DNA of 34,025 nt, from the NCBI RefSeq assembly GCF_010882125.1, contig NZ_JAAGVZ010000029.1:1-34025 (forward strand), given 5' to 3'. Numbering within the stretch: the first letter of the stretch is position 1; each line of letters starts with the position of its first letter. The DNA comes from Peribacillus alkalitolerans (GTDB lineage Bacteria; Bacillota; Bacilli; Bacillales; DSM-1321). Below are positions 23,834 through 31,796 of the stretch, in pieces. A program made the translations under genes and the position numbers. The notes beneath the pieces are model-generated. The model searched no databases. It saw nothing but the letters and a program-made list of their open reading frames with translations, and was not told the DNA's origin.

Positions 23834-24173
23834 TCGTTCTCCTCCTTCCCAGATGCTAGAAATTCATCAATCTCTTCAGTCTGTTGACGAAGATCTTCTA
23901 TTTGCATCTGGATCTTATTCCTTTTTTCTATTAATAATTCTTCTAAACGTGCAAATGACTCGTCCTCCATTACAGAAATCATCTCCTGTATTGTAAAACC
24001 GAATCTTCTTAATTTCACTAAAAGGATAGCAAGAAAGTAGCTTCCATCATCTAATAACGATAGCCGTTATGAGGATCAATAAAGGCAGGTTCGAGTAATT
24101 TAACTTCTGCATAATATCGTAAAGTTTCTTTACTTAATCCAGTCATTTTTGCAAACTCACTAATTTTGTGCAT
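23830..24173 (-). pseudogene. MerR-family regulator, broken by a one-base frameshift
   Basis: Reading from the ATG at 24171-24173 gives a typical MerR start: MHKISEFAKMTGLSKETLRYY, quoted here only in part (residues 1-20 MHKISEFAKMTGLSKETLRY), then HNGYRY and a TAG at 24051-24053. One missing base there, turning TAG-ATG into TA(N)-GAT, restores DDGSYFLAILLVKLRRFGFT and the rest, including the C-terminal coiled coil. The full protein would have about 114 residues with the MerR winged helix (1-70) and a dimerisation helix. The downstream part alone opens with a GTG at 24016-24018 but lacks the recognition helix. A sequencing error is an alternative. Confidence 0.85.
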
Positions 24174-24191
24174 CCTTCCCCTCCCTCCTAA

Positions 24192-24223
24192 ATAATAAAC
24201 CGTGGGGTACACCACAGGGTCAA
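24192..24223 (-). promoter_or_regulatory. MerR-type promoter with operator in a long spacer
   Basis: On the minus strand TTGACC (24218-24223) and TTATTA/TATTAT (24192-24198) are 19-20 bases apart. That is longer than normal and is typical of promoters untwisted by MerR activators. Between them lies the dyad GTGGGGTACACCAC (24202-24215), with one mismatched pair. AGGAGGG follows before the merR ATG. This supports autoregulation by the now-frameshifted regulator. Confidence 0.75.
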
Positions 24224-24500
24224 TACTATTTTTTCATTTAAAACACTATTTATTGAAAGCGTAAGTGAGCTTATGTTCATTAAAGTTTGCTTAACTTCTA
24301 CTATTTTAACCTTATCCCTGATTAAACTGTTGATTTTTTCCAAAGATACACTGTAAATATATATAGATTAAAAAGTCAGATACCTCACTTGGTATCTATC
24401 TTCAATCAGTAGAAACAGTAAAATTGATATTATTGATCAATTCCTGTTTTGAATTTGTCGAAAAAACGATATTTGATGATTACCGATTTTATTTTGGCCG

Positions 24501-24574
24501 TTTCGATAATATTTTTCCTGGTTTCGAAAGTATTTTTTCAGTTTCGATTTTAAATCTTTCAGTTTCGATAAAAG
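24501..24574. repeat. four phased ~21-bp degenerate repeats starting TTTCGA
   Basis: TTTCGA occurs at 24501, 24522, 24542 and 24563, spacing 21, 20 and 21 bases, each followed by an A/T-rich tract such as TAATATTTTTCCTG. The array sits between the merR promoter and the second IS, and the IS entered inside the fourth unit. The gap from 24224 to 24500 shows no gene. Confidence 0.6.
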
Positions 24575-24658
24575 TGATGTTAGCCTAGAATGCGGACAAG
24601 TTAAATTGATAAATCATTTATAATGGTTACAATACATCAATTAAAGGGCGTGTCTATA

Positions 24659-24946
24659 ATGGGGAAACATCATGATAAAGAGTTCAAAATCCAAGTTGCT
24701 AAATTAGTTGTAGAGGAAGGGAAAAAACCTGGAGATTTAGCAAAAGAATTAAATATATCGTATCCAACGTTGTCTAAGTGGGTTGCAGCTTATAAGGATA
24801 AAAAAGATGAGGGATTTGTAGGAAGTGGCAATATTCCTCCTGAGTTACAGTCCAACAAAGAGCTGGCAAAACGTATCAAAGATTTAGAAGAGGAAAATGC
24901 CATCTTAAAAAAGGCTATGCACATCTTCACGAAAAGCCCCAAGTAA
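24659..24946 (+). CDS. IS3-family transposase OrfA (copy 2)
   Basis: Identical in sequence to OrfA of copy 1 (95 residues from the ATG at 24659, N-terminal helix-turn-helix, C-terminal coiled coil). The same A_AAA_AAG heptamer lies near its end, so it can be fused to OrfB. There is no sign of decay. Confidence 0.9.
   Translation: MGKHHDKEFKIQVAKLVVEEGKKPGDLAKELNISYPTLSKWVAAYKDKKDEGFVGSGNIPPELQSNKELAKRIKDLEEENAILKKAMHIFTKSPK
24907..24913 (+). other. programmed -1 frameshift site A_AAA_AAG (copy 2)
   Basis: The same slippery heptamer as in copy 1, in the same codon phase (TTA AAA AAG), opening into the orfB frame without an intervening stop. Confidence 0.8.
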
Positions 24947-24987
24947 TATATCAATTTATTAAGGAACATGAATCGGAGTTCCAAGTA

Positions 24988-25818
24988 GTGAAAATGTGCG
25001 AGGTACTAGGGGTTTCTACAAGTGGGTATTACGATTGGAAAAAACGTCCGATCAGTCCTCAAAAGAAAAGAAAACTAGAGTTAACCAGGGAAGTTAAAAG
25101 GGTTTTTAAAGAGTCAAAAGAGCGATACGGGAGTCCTAAAATCACGGAACAATTGAAACAAGATGGAATTGTCACTTCCAGGCGTACGGTACAACGAATT
25201 ATGGAAGAAGAAGAGATTCAATCTTGTACGGTGAAAAGATTCAAAGTCACGACTAATTCTACCCACTCCTACCCCATCTATGATAATTTACTCAAACAAA
25301 ATTTCACCACTCAAGCTCCGGGACAAGCTTGGGTGTCCGATATTACCTACATCTGGACGAATCAGGGATGGGTATATCTAGCTTCAGTTATGGATTTATT
25401 CTCCCGTAAGATCATTGGTTTTCACATAAGTCATAGATTAAATAAGGATTTGGTAATAATAGCCCTACAACGTGCGATGAATGCTCAAAAACCAAGAGAA
25501 GGACTGATCCATCATTCTGACCGCGGTAGCCAGTATGCATCTAATGAGTACATTGAATTGTTAAAGAAAGCCCATATCAAAGTAAGTATGAGTCGTAAGG
25601 GTAACTGTTACGATAATGCTTGTATAGAATCCTTTCATAGCGCCATAAAAAAGGAACTGGTTTATCAAAATCAATATAGAACGAGAGAAGAAGCAAAACA
25701 GAGTATCTTTGAATACATTATCTGTTTTTACAACTCTAAGAGATTGCATTCAACACTCCAATTTCTTTCACCTAATGTCTTTGAAAAACGATACTTTGAA
25801 CAATGGAAAATATCTTGA
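24988..25818 (+). CDS. IS3-family transposase OrfB, DDE catalytic protein (copy 2)
   Basis: 276 residues, identical to copy 1 except P24 for T24 (RPISPQ here). The catalytic residues D118, D178 and E214 in DD(35)E spacing are intact, so this copy should be able to cut and join DNA. The change lies outside the catalytic core, between the two N-terminal helical parts. Confidence 0.93.
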   Translation: MKMCEVLGVSTSGYYDWKKRPISPQKKRKLELTREVKRVFKESKERYGSPKITEQLKQDGIVTSRRTVQRIMEEEEIQSCTVKRFKVTTNSTHSYPIYDNLLKQNFTTQAPGQAWVSDITYIWTNQGWVYLASVMDLFSRKIIGFHISHRLNKDLVIIALQRAMNAQKPREGLIHHSDRGSQYASNEYIELLKKAHIKVSMSRKGNCYDNACIESFHSAIKKELVYQNQYRTREEAKQSIFEYIICFYNSKRLHSTLQFLSPNVFEKRYFEQWKIS

Positions 25819-25831
25819 TTTTAAGTATTAA

Positions 25832-25877
25832 CCTCGCGAATTAATTCATCTCCAAAGGAATGAATTAATTCGCGAGG
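25832..25877. repeat. perfect 18-bp inverted repeat inside the IS (copy 2)
   Basis: The same hairpin as at 8641-8686, identical in both arms and loop. Its survival in both copies says little about selection because the copies are nearly identical overall. Confidence 0.85.
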
Positions 25878-26061
25878 GGACCAAGCGTATGCGCGGTAGA
25901 GAAAAAGAAAATAATAATCAATTTCCTGTGTCCGTATTCTTGACGTAGTATCAAAGATCTGGGTCACCCTCTAAAAAACAATTTAATATGGTATAAGTTA
26001 GTGCAACATGAAAAAATCAAGTTAATAGTTGCATCATTTTTTTGTACTATCAAAAAACAAA

Positions 26062-26108
26062 AAGTGCCAGGCATCACAAAAAATTAATTTTTGTGGTGCC
26101 TGGCACTT
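26062..26108 (-). terminator. REP-like palindrome copy 2, probably terminating the desulfidase-like gene
   Basis: AAGTGCCAGGCATCACAAAA (26062-26081, one further A) pairs with TTTTTGTGGTGCCTGGCACTT (26088-26108 region) with one mismatched pair. It ends three bases from the stop of the gene at 26111. On the minus strand TTTTGTTTTTTG follows, giving a full rho-independent terminator. It is the second copy of the repeat at 23167-23209. Confidence 0.75.
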
Positions 26109-26110
26109 AA

Positions 26111-27385
26111 TTATTTATCCATCATTAATTTTAAAATTACTTCGTCCGTATGCCGTGTTCCTTCGTTTCCAAGCTTACAGAAGCTTTCTATACTTTTTTC
26201 CACGTCATCATGGATGAATCCATCTGTGGATTTAATTTCTTGATGGTTAAGCGCCAACAAAGCGGATTGAACTGCAACATTCGAACACGTGGATACTTTC
26301 ATGGCACAACCAGCCTTAGCTCCATCGCATATCATTCCAGAAACATTCCCAATGGTGTTTTGTATCGCTGCTTTAATTTGCTGTAGATCACCATCTAGTA
26401 AATAAACAATAGCCCCACTTGCACCCATTCCTGCTGCAGTTACTCCACAAAGTGCAGAAAGTCGGCCAAATTTTGATTTAATATGAATCGTAATCAAATG
26501 GCTAAGGGCAACTGCCCGAATCATCTTCTCCTCTGAAACCTGCAGTTTCTCTGCGACTGCAACAACTGGAAGTGTTACAGCTATACCTTGATTTCCACTT
26601 CCGGTGTTCGCCATGACAGGTATAGTTGAGCCTGCCATCCTAGCATCTGAGCCAGCGGATGCTAGAGACATCGCTGCTGTGGCAATATCATCTGATAGAA
26701 TTCCTTTTTTAACATTTTCCTTGATCGTTTTCCCTACTTTTAACCCGTAATCTCCCGAAAGGCCTTCCTTTCCAATGACTCTATTTAGTTCAATACTCTT
26801 TTTGACAAGAGTCAATTGGCTAAGGTCAACCTTTTGAACCCATTCATATATTTCATCAATTGTGAGTGTGACTAATTCTTCTTCATCTGATTGGATGCCA
26901 ATATTCTCGCATCCGCCCTGGAACACAACCTTACCATCTACCTCAATTAACGAAATATTACTATGATTATCAGAAATAACCACCCTAGAAGTTTGCTGAT
27001 CCGTTTTCAGAATCACTTCAATATAAAGTCTTTTCGGTGTATCGGCTTGGCTAGATATTACTTTTCCTTCTTCGATAAGTTTAAGCGCTGACTTCTCATC
27101 TTCAATGGTAAGGCCATTTAATACCTCAAGTTGCTTAGTTGGGTCACCAGCCACTGCTCCTATTGCAGCTGAGAAATCGAGACCATAGGAAGTCATGCCA
27201 GGTATCCCCACGGATTTAGCATTTTTTATGATATTTCCACTAGCTTTTAAACATAACTCTTTTATTTGTCCATTTACATGGCTTTTTGCCGTTGCTGCTG
27301 CCAATGCAATCGCAACAGGCTCTGTACAGCCAAGGGCAATCACTAGTTCTTTTTCAATTATTGCTAATATTTTGTGCTTATCCAT
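26111..27385 (-). CDS. L-cysteine desulfidase / serine dehydratase-like protein (UPF0597, CyuA/CdsB type)
   Basis: A 424-aa enzyme of the family that includes E. coli YhaM (CyuA) and archaeal CdsB, which break L-cysteine into sulfide, ammonia and pyruvate using an iron-sulfur cluster and no PLP. The four cluster cysteines expected for the family are present: C20 (ALGCTEP), C313 (ALCGVTAAGMGASG), C353 and C360 (ICDGAKAGC). The glycine-rich NTGSGNQGI (260-268) is also typical. Serine and threonine dehydratase activity cannot be excluded. The ATG at 27383-27385 has only a weak GTGGGTG upstream, so expression may be low. It is a single gene ending at a REP-like terminator. Confidence 0.88.
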   Translation of the reverse strand: MDKHKILAIIEKELVIALGCTEPVAIALAAATAKSHVNGQIKELCLKASGNIIKNAKSVGIPGMTSYGLDFSAAIGAVAGDPTKQLEVLNGLTIEDEKSALKLIEEGKVISSQADTPKRLYIEVILKTDQQTSRVVISDNHSNISLIEVDGKVVFQGGCENIGIQSDEEELVTLTIDEIYEWVQKVDLSQLTLVKKSIELNRVIGKEGLSGDYGLKVGKTIKENVKKGILSDDIATAAMSLASAGSDARMAGSTIPVMANTGSGNQGIAVTLPVVAVAEKLQVSEEKMIRAVALSHLITIHIKSKFGRLSALCGVTAAGMGASGAIVYLLDGDLQQIKAAIQNTIGNVSGMICDGAKAGCAMKVSTCSNVAVQSALLALNHQEIKSTDGFIHDDVEKSIESFCKLGNEGTRHTDEVILKLMMDK

Positions 27386-27520
27386 TTTGTATTTACACCC
27401 ACTTTACGAGAATATCTTATTATTGATATTACCATAGTCCATCAGATTCTTGGGGACTTCCTTTTTTTACAATAATGCCATGCAACACAAAAGGCCACAG
27501 TCCATTACGAATTTTCTTAA

Positions 27521-27610
27521 GATTATTACTTTGCTTTTTCGTTCAATCCATGCATAAAAGGTCATAATAAACTTCCTGATGGTGATGGCAGCGCATGTGA
27601 TGAATTTTAA
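27521..27610 (+). pseudogene. remnant of an Excalibur calcium-binding domain
   Basis: The + strand has thirty open codons ending KGHNKLPDGDGSACDEF, then TAA at 27608-27610. GHxxL-DGDG-ACDE is the end of an Excalibur domain, as in the intact protein at 9681 (GDHRLDRDGDGKACDD). A stop at 27518-27520 closes the frame upstream, with no start or ribosome binding site, so only the last part of a gene survives. A hairpin follows at 27621. Confidence 0.65.
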
Positions 27611-27620
27611 GAATAAAACA

Positions 27621-27646
27621 AGGGAACTTCTTATTAGAAGTTCCCT
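27621..27646. terminator. hairpin terminator between the Excalibur remnant and the GDPD gene
   Basis: AGGGAACTTCT and AGAAGTTCCCT form a perfect 11-bp stem with a TATT loop. On the minus strand TGTTTTATTCTT follows, so it can end the GDPD transcript, 109 bases past its stop. It may originally have ended the decayed + strand gene. Confidence 0.7.
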
Positions 27647-27754
27647 CACCTTTAAGAATAAGATATTAATAGAATCATAATGTAAAACTATGCGTTAGTT
27701 CAGTTAAACAAGAATGTTATTGTTTTTAGTGTATTCAACTTTACTATATTTATC

Positions 27755-28855
27755 TTACTCCTTAGGAGCTGTGTAAATCTTTGGAAGCTTTAAATCATGC
27801 TGCTCCATAACCGTACGTAAGCGGTCCGGGTAGTCCGTGATGATCCCATCGACACCATCTTCAACAAGCTTGTGCATGGTCGGCTCGTCATCAATCGTCC
27901 AAGGGATGAGTTTCATGCCGTGCTTGTGAGCTGCTTGAACCATATCCTTTGTCACGTAAGGCTGATAATTCCCATCAGTGACTTTGCCGTTCTGCGGGAA
28001 ACCGTGGACAGGGGAGATAGCGTTCACGCCTAATGAGTGTGCCGCTGCTACTAGGTCCCCTCCAAAGTCATCTATATCAATTCCACCTAACCAAGGTGAG
28101 GCTCCGGGTTGACCAGGCTGCAAGAACTGTGGGCCGTTGGTCAATGCAACAAGTGGCAATCGAGGCTCAACCTCCTTCATTCGCTTAAGTGCACCCCAGT
28201 CAAAGCTTTGGATTGACACTCGGTCCAGCAGACCAGCTTCACGAACCTCTTTAGCAACAATCTGTACGAATTCTTCACGAGGAGCGGTTTGCTCCGGAGC
28301 CCCAGCCTCAACCTTTGTCTCTATATTGAACCAAACTTTGTTTGCATTGTAGAGCTTGACCAGGTCAAAAACCTCGGACAACAGTGGCATCTGAGCTCCA
28401 GGACTAAGGATCTGACCCGGATGCTGCGGTAGCATTTGTGAGCCACAGTCCAACGTGCGCACCTGGGCTAATGTTAAGTCCTTTATGTACTTCCCGACGT
28501 AAGGGTACTCAGGGTCTCCAGTAAAAGCAGGTCTTGTGTCTTTGCATTTGGCACCCGAGATTTTACGATCATGTGTGATAACAGCTTGCTTGTCTTCTGT
28601 AATTTGTACGTCAAGCTCTAGTGTGCTCACACCAACTTCGAGTGCGTGGGAAAATGAAGCAATGGTGGATTCAACCGTTAGACCAAGTCCCCCTCTGTGT
28701 GCCTGCAGGTCGAATTTCTTTGGACCGAAGCTCTCAGATTGGTTTTGCCAGTTCAAGTTCTCCGAAGCCTCTGCAGGTTTTACTACCACACTGCTAGCAG
28801 CTGAACACACCATAAGGGCAGCCATCGTTGCAAAAATAAACTTCTTCCTCTTCAT
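27755..28855 (-). CDS. secreted glycerophosphodiester phosphodiesterase
   Basis: It hydrolyses glycerophosphodiesters to glycerol-3-phosphate and an alcohol outside the cell, recovering phosphate or carbon from lipid or teichoic acid debris. The 366-aa protein has a signal peptide (1-30, cut after AEA) and a GDPD TIM barrel with catalytic H53-R54 (QAHRGG), E62, E80-x-D82 and H95 (ITHD). A long loop after the third strand contains two cysteines (C104 and C137). The loop with KCKDTRP and DPEYPYVGKYI resembles actinobacterial secreted enzymes more than B. subtilis GlpQ. The gene also looks richer in G+C than its surroundings, so horizontal origin is possible. AAGGAG lies ten bases before the ATG. 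It is monocistronic. Confidence 0.9.
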   Translation of the reverse strand: MKRKKFIFATMAALMVCSAASSVVVKPAEASENLNWQNQSESFGPKKFDLQAHRGGLGLTVESTIASFSHALEVGVSTLELDVQITEDKQAVITHDRKISGAKCKDTRPAFTGDPEYPYVGKYIKDLTLAQVRTLDCGSQMLPQHPGQILSPGAQMPLLSEVFDLVKLYNANKVWFNIETKVEAGAPEQTAPREEFVQIVAKEVREAGLLDRVSIQSFDWGALKRMKEVEPRLPLVALTNGPQFLQPGQPGASPWLGGIDIDDFGGDLVAAAHSLGVNAISPVHGFPQNGKVTDGNYQPYVTKDMVQAAHKHGMKLIPWTIDDEPTMHKLVEDGVDGIITDYPDRLRTVMEQHDLKLPKIYTAPKE

Positions 28856-29195
28856 TCCTGATCATCTCCTTATTAATCTATTACTCTTATAAGTTTAGGT
28901 GATTGATGTAAATTCCCTATTAATAAATTGATAAGAAATAATTAAGGAAAATAAGGAAATCGCCTCAGTTCTTTTGACATTATTAATATTTAAATCTAGC
29001 AAATAAGATTTTAGTAGGAAGCAATAATCCTTATATGTCACCAACTCTTTCACTGATTTATGTGTTTTTTGTAAATTATGGGCCACAAGTGACCTGCACA
29101 TTACTTACAAAAAAGCATATACAAATTGGCTCTAAATTTCGTACTCATAAAAAAAGGATCAGGAAACCAGTTCCTAATCCTGCTTAATGCATTTA
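28856..29195. other. gap between the GDPD and DHA2 efflux genes
   Basis: It holds the GDPD promoter region and the efflux-gene terminator (29155-29181). A 68-codon minus-strand frame at 28895-29101 has no ribosome binding site or recognisable motif and is not called. Confidence 0.5.
29155..29181 (-). terminator. terminator of the marR/DHA2 efflux operon
   Basis: AGGAT-CA-GGAA pairs with TTCC-TA-ATCCT around ACCAG. On the minus strand TTTTTTTATGAG follows. It lies 15 bases after the efflux gene stop. Confidence 0.75.
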
Positions 29196-30713
29196 CTATG
29201 AAGCATGTTGTTTACTGATTTTTTCCTGTTTCTTTGGAACAATTAATCTCTCTTTCCCCATCCATACTATTGCGATAAATCCTAATGCAATCGGGATGAG
29301 CGTCCATTTAAATGTGGCGGATACGGATAATGCCATCGCATCCGTAATATGCTGAAGGACTTCCGGTGGAATTTGAGCTCTTCCTTCTGCAGATAAAAGT
29401 GCTGTTGAATCGATATTACTCGAGAATCCACCACCTAATGATTCTTGTAGATTACTCTTTAATAAGTGGTTTTGAATCGTTCCGAAAATCGTCACACCGA
29501 TTGTCATTCCCAGTGTTCTAAAGAATGTGTTCGTAGAAGTGGCGATGCCTCGTTTTTGCGGCTCGATATTATGCTGGGTCGCCATGCTCAATAATGAAAA
29601 AGAGCAACCCATTCCGAGACCTGCAATGACCATGTAAATCGTGAGGATCGAACGTAATGTATTGACATCTATGGTGCTTAATAAAAGCATTCCTGTGAAG
29701 AATAATGCGACTGATACGAGCATGATGCTACGGTAACTAAATCGTCTTACAGACTGACCAGCTAACTGACTTCCAAAAACTGAACCAACCATCATCGGAA
29801 TTAAAATAATCCCTGCATTGGTTGCTGTTCCACCGTATACGGATTGGACAAATAATGGAATCAGTACAGTTGTAATGATAAAAGCGGATCCGTAGAAAAA
29901 CGCTACCCCTTGGGTTGCAGCAAATAATTGCTTTTTAAACAAGCTAAATGAAATGATCGGATCCTGTACCCTTCTCTCAATCACAATAAACAAACCGAAG
30001 CAAACTGCAAAAATGGAGAATAAAGAAAGGATTGGTGTGGAAGTCCAGCCATATTCATTTCCTCCAAGCTCCAAGGCAAACATCAAACTGACTACAGAGC
30101 CAATAAGCGTCAATGCTCCAAGCCAATCAATCTTAAGCTTTCTTAGCTGAAGATTTTCTTTGTAGAATTGGCTGATAAATAATAATGAGATAACACCTAA
30201 TGGAAGATTAATATAAAAAATCCAGCGCCAATTGATTTCATCCGTAATATATGCTCCTAATAAAGGGCCAAATACGCTGGAAAGCCCAAACACAGCTCCG
30301 AATAAACCTGTCATTTTCCCACGTTTTTCTGGAGGGAAGATATCAAAAATAATCGTGAAGGCGATTGGCATCAGCGATCCTCCACCAATCCCTTGTATCG
30401 CACGATAAACACTCAGTTCCACAATGCTTTGTGCCATTCCACAAAGTGCCGAACCAACAAGGAAAATAATTAATCCCAGCAAATAAAATCTTTTTCTACC
30501 ATACATATCTGATAATTTACCGAAAATCGGCATACTGGCCATAGTAGCTACAAGATAGGCTGATGTGACCCATATGAATTGATCCAATCCACCTAGCTCC
30601 CCTACAATGGTTGGCATCGAAGCAGATACAATCGTGTTGTCCATAGCTGCCATAAGCATCCCTAAGAGCAGACCTGCTACAACAAAGCCCACTTTACTCT
30701 CTTTTGAAACCAT
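29196..30713 (-). CDS. MFS multidrug exporter, DHA2 family (14 TM, EmrB/QacA type)
   Basis: A 505-aa drug:H+ antiporter with fourteen predicted helices. Helix 1 carries the DHA2 motif AAMDNTIVSASMPTI (about 19-33). Motif A is GKLSDMYGRKRFYLLG, motif B is YRAIQGIGGGSLMP, and a motif-C-like GLSSVFGPLLGAY follows in helix 5. Likely substrates are cationic or hydrophobic drugs, as for Mdr/LmrB relatives in Bacillus. The start is the ATG at 30711-30713, right after AGGAGGG (30719-30725). A seven-codon upstream extension would precede that site. The marR stop lies ten bases upstream, so both are one operon under MarR control. Confidence 0.9.
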   Translation of the reverse strand: MVSKESKVGFVVAGLLLGMLMAAMDNTIVSASMPTIVGELGGLDQFIWVTSAYLVATMASMPIFGKLSDMYGRKRFYLLGLIIFLVGSALCGMAQSIVELSVYRAIQGIGGGSLMPIAFTIIFDIFPPEKRGKMTGLFGAVFGLSSVFGPLLGAYITDEINWRWIFYINLPLGVISLLFISQFYKENLQLRKLKIDWLGALTLIGSVVSLMFALELGGNEYGWTSTPILSLFSIFAVCFGLFIVIERRVQDPIISFSLFKKQLFAATQGVAFFYGSAFIITTVLIPLFVQSVYGGTATNAGIILIPMMVGSVFGSQLAGQSVRRFSYRSIMLVSVALFFTGMLLLSTIDVNTLRSILTIYMVIAGLGMGCSFSLLSMATQHNIEPQKRGIATSTNTFFRTLGMTIGVTIFGTIQNHLLKSNLQESLGGGFSSNIDSTALLSAEGRAQIPPEVLQHITDAMALSVSATFKWTLIPIALGFIAIVWMGKERLIVPKKQEKISKQHAS

Positions 30714-30723
30714 AAGTACCCTC

Positions 30724-31197
30724 CTATTCCTCACGCATTAATTTTTTGAGCTCTTCTGGAAACAATGCATTGAGCTCATTCAAAATATTTAAAAATACAT
30801 TCAGGTCTTCATCTCTATACTTCTCAAACATCTGCGAAAGTGAAGTGCGTAGAGGATTGAATAATTGCCGAATTTCTTCGTTTCTGTGAGTTAATGGCTG
30901 GATAATGACCCTTCTACGATCTTCAGGATCAGGTACTCGCTTTACCAATTCCTCTTTTTCAAGTCGGTCAATGACTCCCGTTATAGCCCCAGTGGTTAGG
31001 TTCGTCAATTTAGCTAGCTGTCCTGCTGTAATTGGCCCAGTCTGATTCAATAAATCTCTGCATTTTAAATCCGTTGCATTCAATTGAAGCTTGGCTGCTA
31101 TTCCCTCGTTGAATAATACATTCGTAGTACTGAATTTTCGTATTTCCTCAATTAAAGATTGTACGAATTCTTTTTTAGGTAATGGCTTGTTCGCCAT
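30724..31197 (-). CDS. MarR-family repressor of the efflux operon
   Basis: A 157-aa MarR winged-helix regulator. Residues 40-105 contain the DNA-binding part (LTTGAITGVIDRLEKEELV at 67-85, wing DPEDRRRV at 90-97), and flanking helices form the dimer interface. A single cysteine, C46, lies in the ligand-pocket region. It is co-transcribed with the DHA2 exporter ten bases downstream, the usual layout for ligand-relieved repression of an efflux pump. Two palindromes upstream (31228-31258) are the likely operators. The ribosome binding site is weak (AAGG about 12 bases before the ATG), fitting a low-level regulator. Confidence 0.88.
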   Translation of the reverse strand: MANKPLPKKEFVQSLIEEIRKFSTTNVLFNEGIAAKLQLNATDLKCRDLLNQTGPITAGQLAKLTNLTTGAITGVIDRLEKEELVKRVPDPEDRRRVIIQPLTHRNEEIRQLFNPLRTSLSQMFEKYRDEDLNVFLNILNELNALFPEELKKLMREE

Positions 31198-31227
31198 TTA
31201 TCTCACAACCTTCCACAGCCACTTTAT

Positions 31228-31258
31228 TTTAGTTTCTAAATATCTTAGTTTCTAAGAT
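31228..31258 (-). promoter_or_regulatory. two MarR-type operator palindromes
   Basis: TTTAGTTTCTAAA (31228-31240) and ATCTTAGTTTCTAAGAT (31242-31258) share the core TTAG-TTT-CTAA, spaced 16 bp centre to centre, 31-61 bases upstream of marR. Both are perfect palindromes around the TTT. Spacing and position fit two MarR dimers covering the promoter. Confidence 0.8.
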
Positions 31259-31300
31259 AAATGTAAATGAATGGTCTCACTATGTCAAATTCATTATGAA

Positions 31301-31330
31301 AAAGGGACCCTTTTTTAGAAAGGATCCCTT
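31301..31330 (-). terminator. terminator of the ABC exporter operon
   Basis: AAGGGACCC pairs with GGATCCCTT with one mismatch. On the minus strand TTTTTCATAAT follows. It lies five bases beyond the stop of the last gene of the operon. Confidence 0.7.
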
Positions 31331-31335
31331 GATAA

Positions 31336-31770
31336 TTAAATTCTATTATTGTCAGCTCTCCAGCTATGGATAGCCATTTTAATTTGCTTAGAGTTTAAAT
31401 TTTCCTTCAATGCCCTTTCAGCCAATCCAGGAAATTCTTGGTCATTTGCAAAGCGTAATGCAACGATTTGACCCATACTAAGTCTGGAATCAAGTAAATT
31501 CCCTGTTAGAACGTAATGACGTAGGTTCTCTTCTGCACGTATAGCACGGTCTTGCGCTTTTAATGGATATAGCCTTACTAGAGCTGCAACAATTCCGATG
31601 ATGATGACCAACAAAAGCATCATCATAGACATCAAGATATTCGTGTCATCATTCAATGCACGAATCACTTGTATGATGCCACCAACCAACGCTCCTAATA
31701 GTAATAGAACTAACACATAATGATAAATCGGATGCATTCTTGTATGATTTGCAAAGTTTTGTTCTTTCAT
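31336..31770 (-). CDS. DUF6526-like membrane protein linked to the ABC exporter
   Basis: 144 residues with the family start KEQNFANHTRMHPIYHYV, two membrane helices (about 17-36 and 45-67), then a cytoplasmic helical part with LKAQDRAIRAEENLRHYVL and MGQIVALRFANDQEFPGL. These are recurrent in DUF6526 proteins, whose function is unknown. AGGAG lies just before the ATG, 26 bases after the permease stop, so it is the third gene of the exporter operon. Being co-expressed, it may help assemble or regulate the transporter, which is inference. Confidence 0.75.
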   Translation of the reverse strand: MKEQNFANHTRMHPIYHYVLVLLLLGALVGGIIQVIRALNDDTNILMSMMMLLLVIIIGIVAALVRLYPLKAQDRAIRAEENLRHYVLTGNLLDSRLSMGQIVALRFANDQEFPGLAERALKENLNSKQIKMAIHSWRADNNRI

Positions 31771-31796
31771 GGTTTCTCCTCATTTCTCTTTTTTCT

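Larger units (their letters stand above)
24575..25953 (+). mobile_element. IS3-family insertion sequence, copy 2, complete (1379 bp)
   Basis: Same ends, length, orientation and gene content as the copy at 7384-8762. I found one difference, C at 25057 for A at 7866. The flanking 3-bp repeat is AAG (24572-24574 and 25954-25956), different from the TAA of copy 1, so this is an independent insertion and not a duplication of a larger segment. Confidence 0.95.

Noticed and set aside
24016-24018. GTG as the true start of a short MerR-like protein (62 aa)
   Set aside because: The typical MerR N-terminus is present upstream in another frame with its own ATG, ribosome binding site and promoter. The short frame is the distal half of a frameshifted gene.
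7384-25953. A composite transposon formed by the two inner IS copies
   Set aside because: Each copy has its own different target duplication (TAA, AAG). A composite unit would show one duplication at its outer ends only.
28895-29101. 68-codon minus-strand frame in the gap upstream of the GDPD gene
   Set aside because: No ribosome binding site, no recognisable motif, and A/T-rich codon use typical of chance frames in intergenic DNA.
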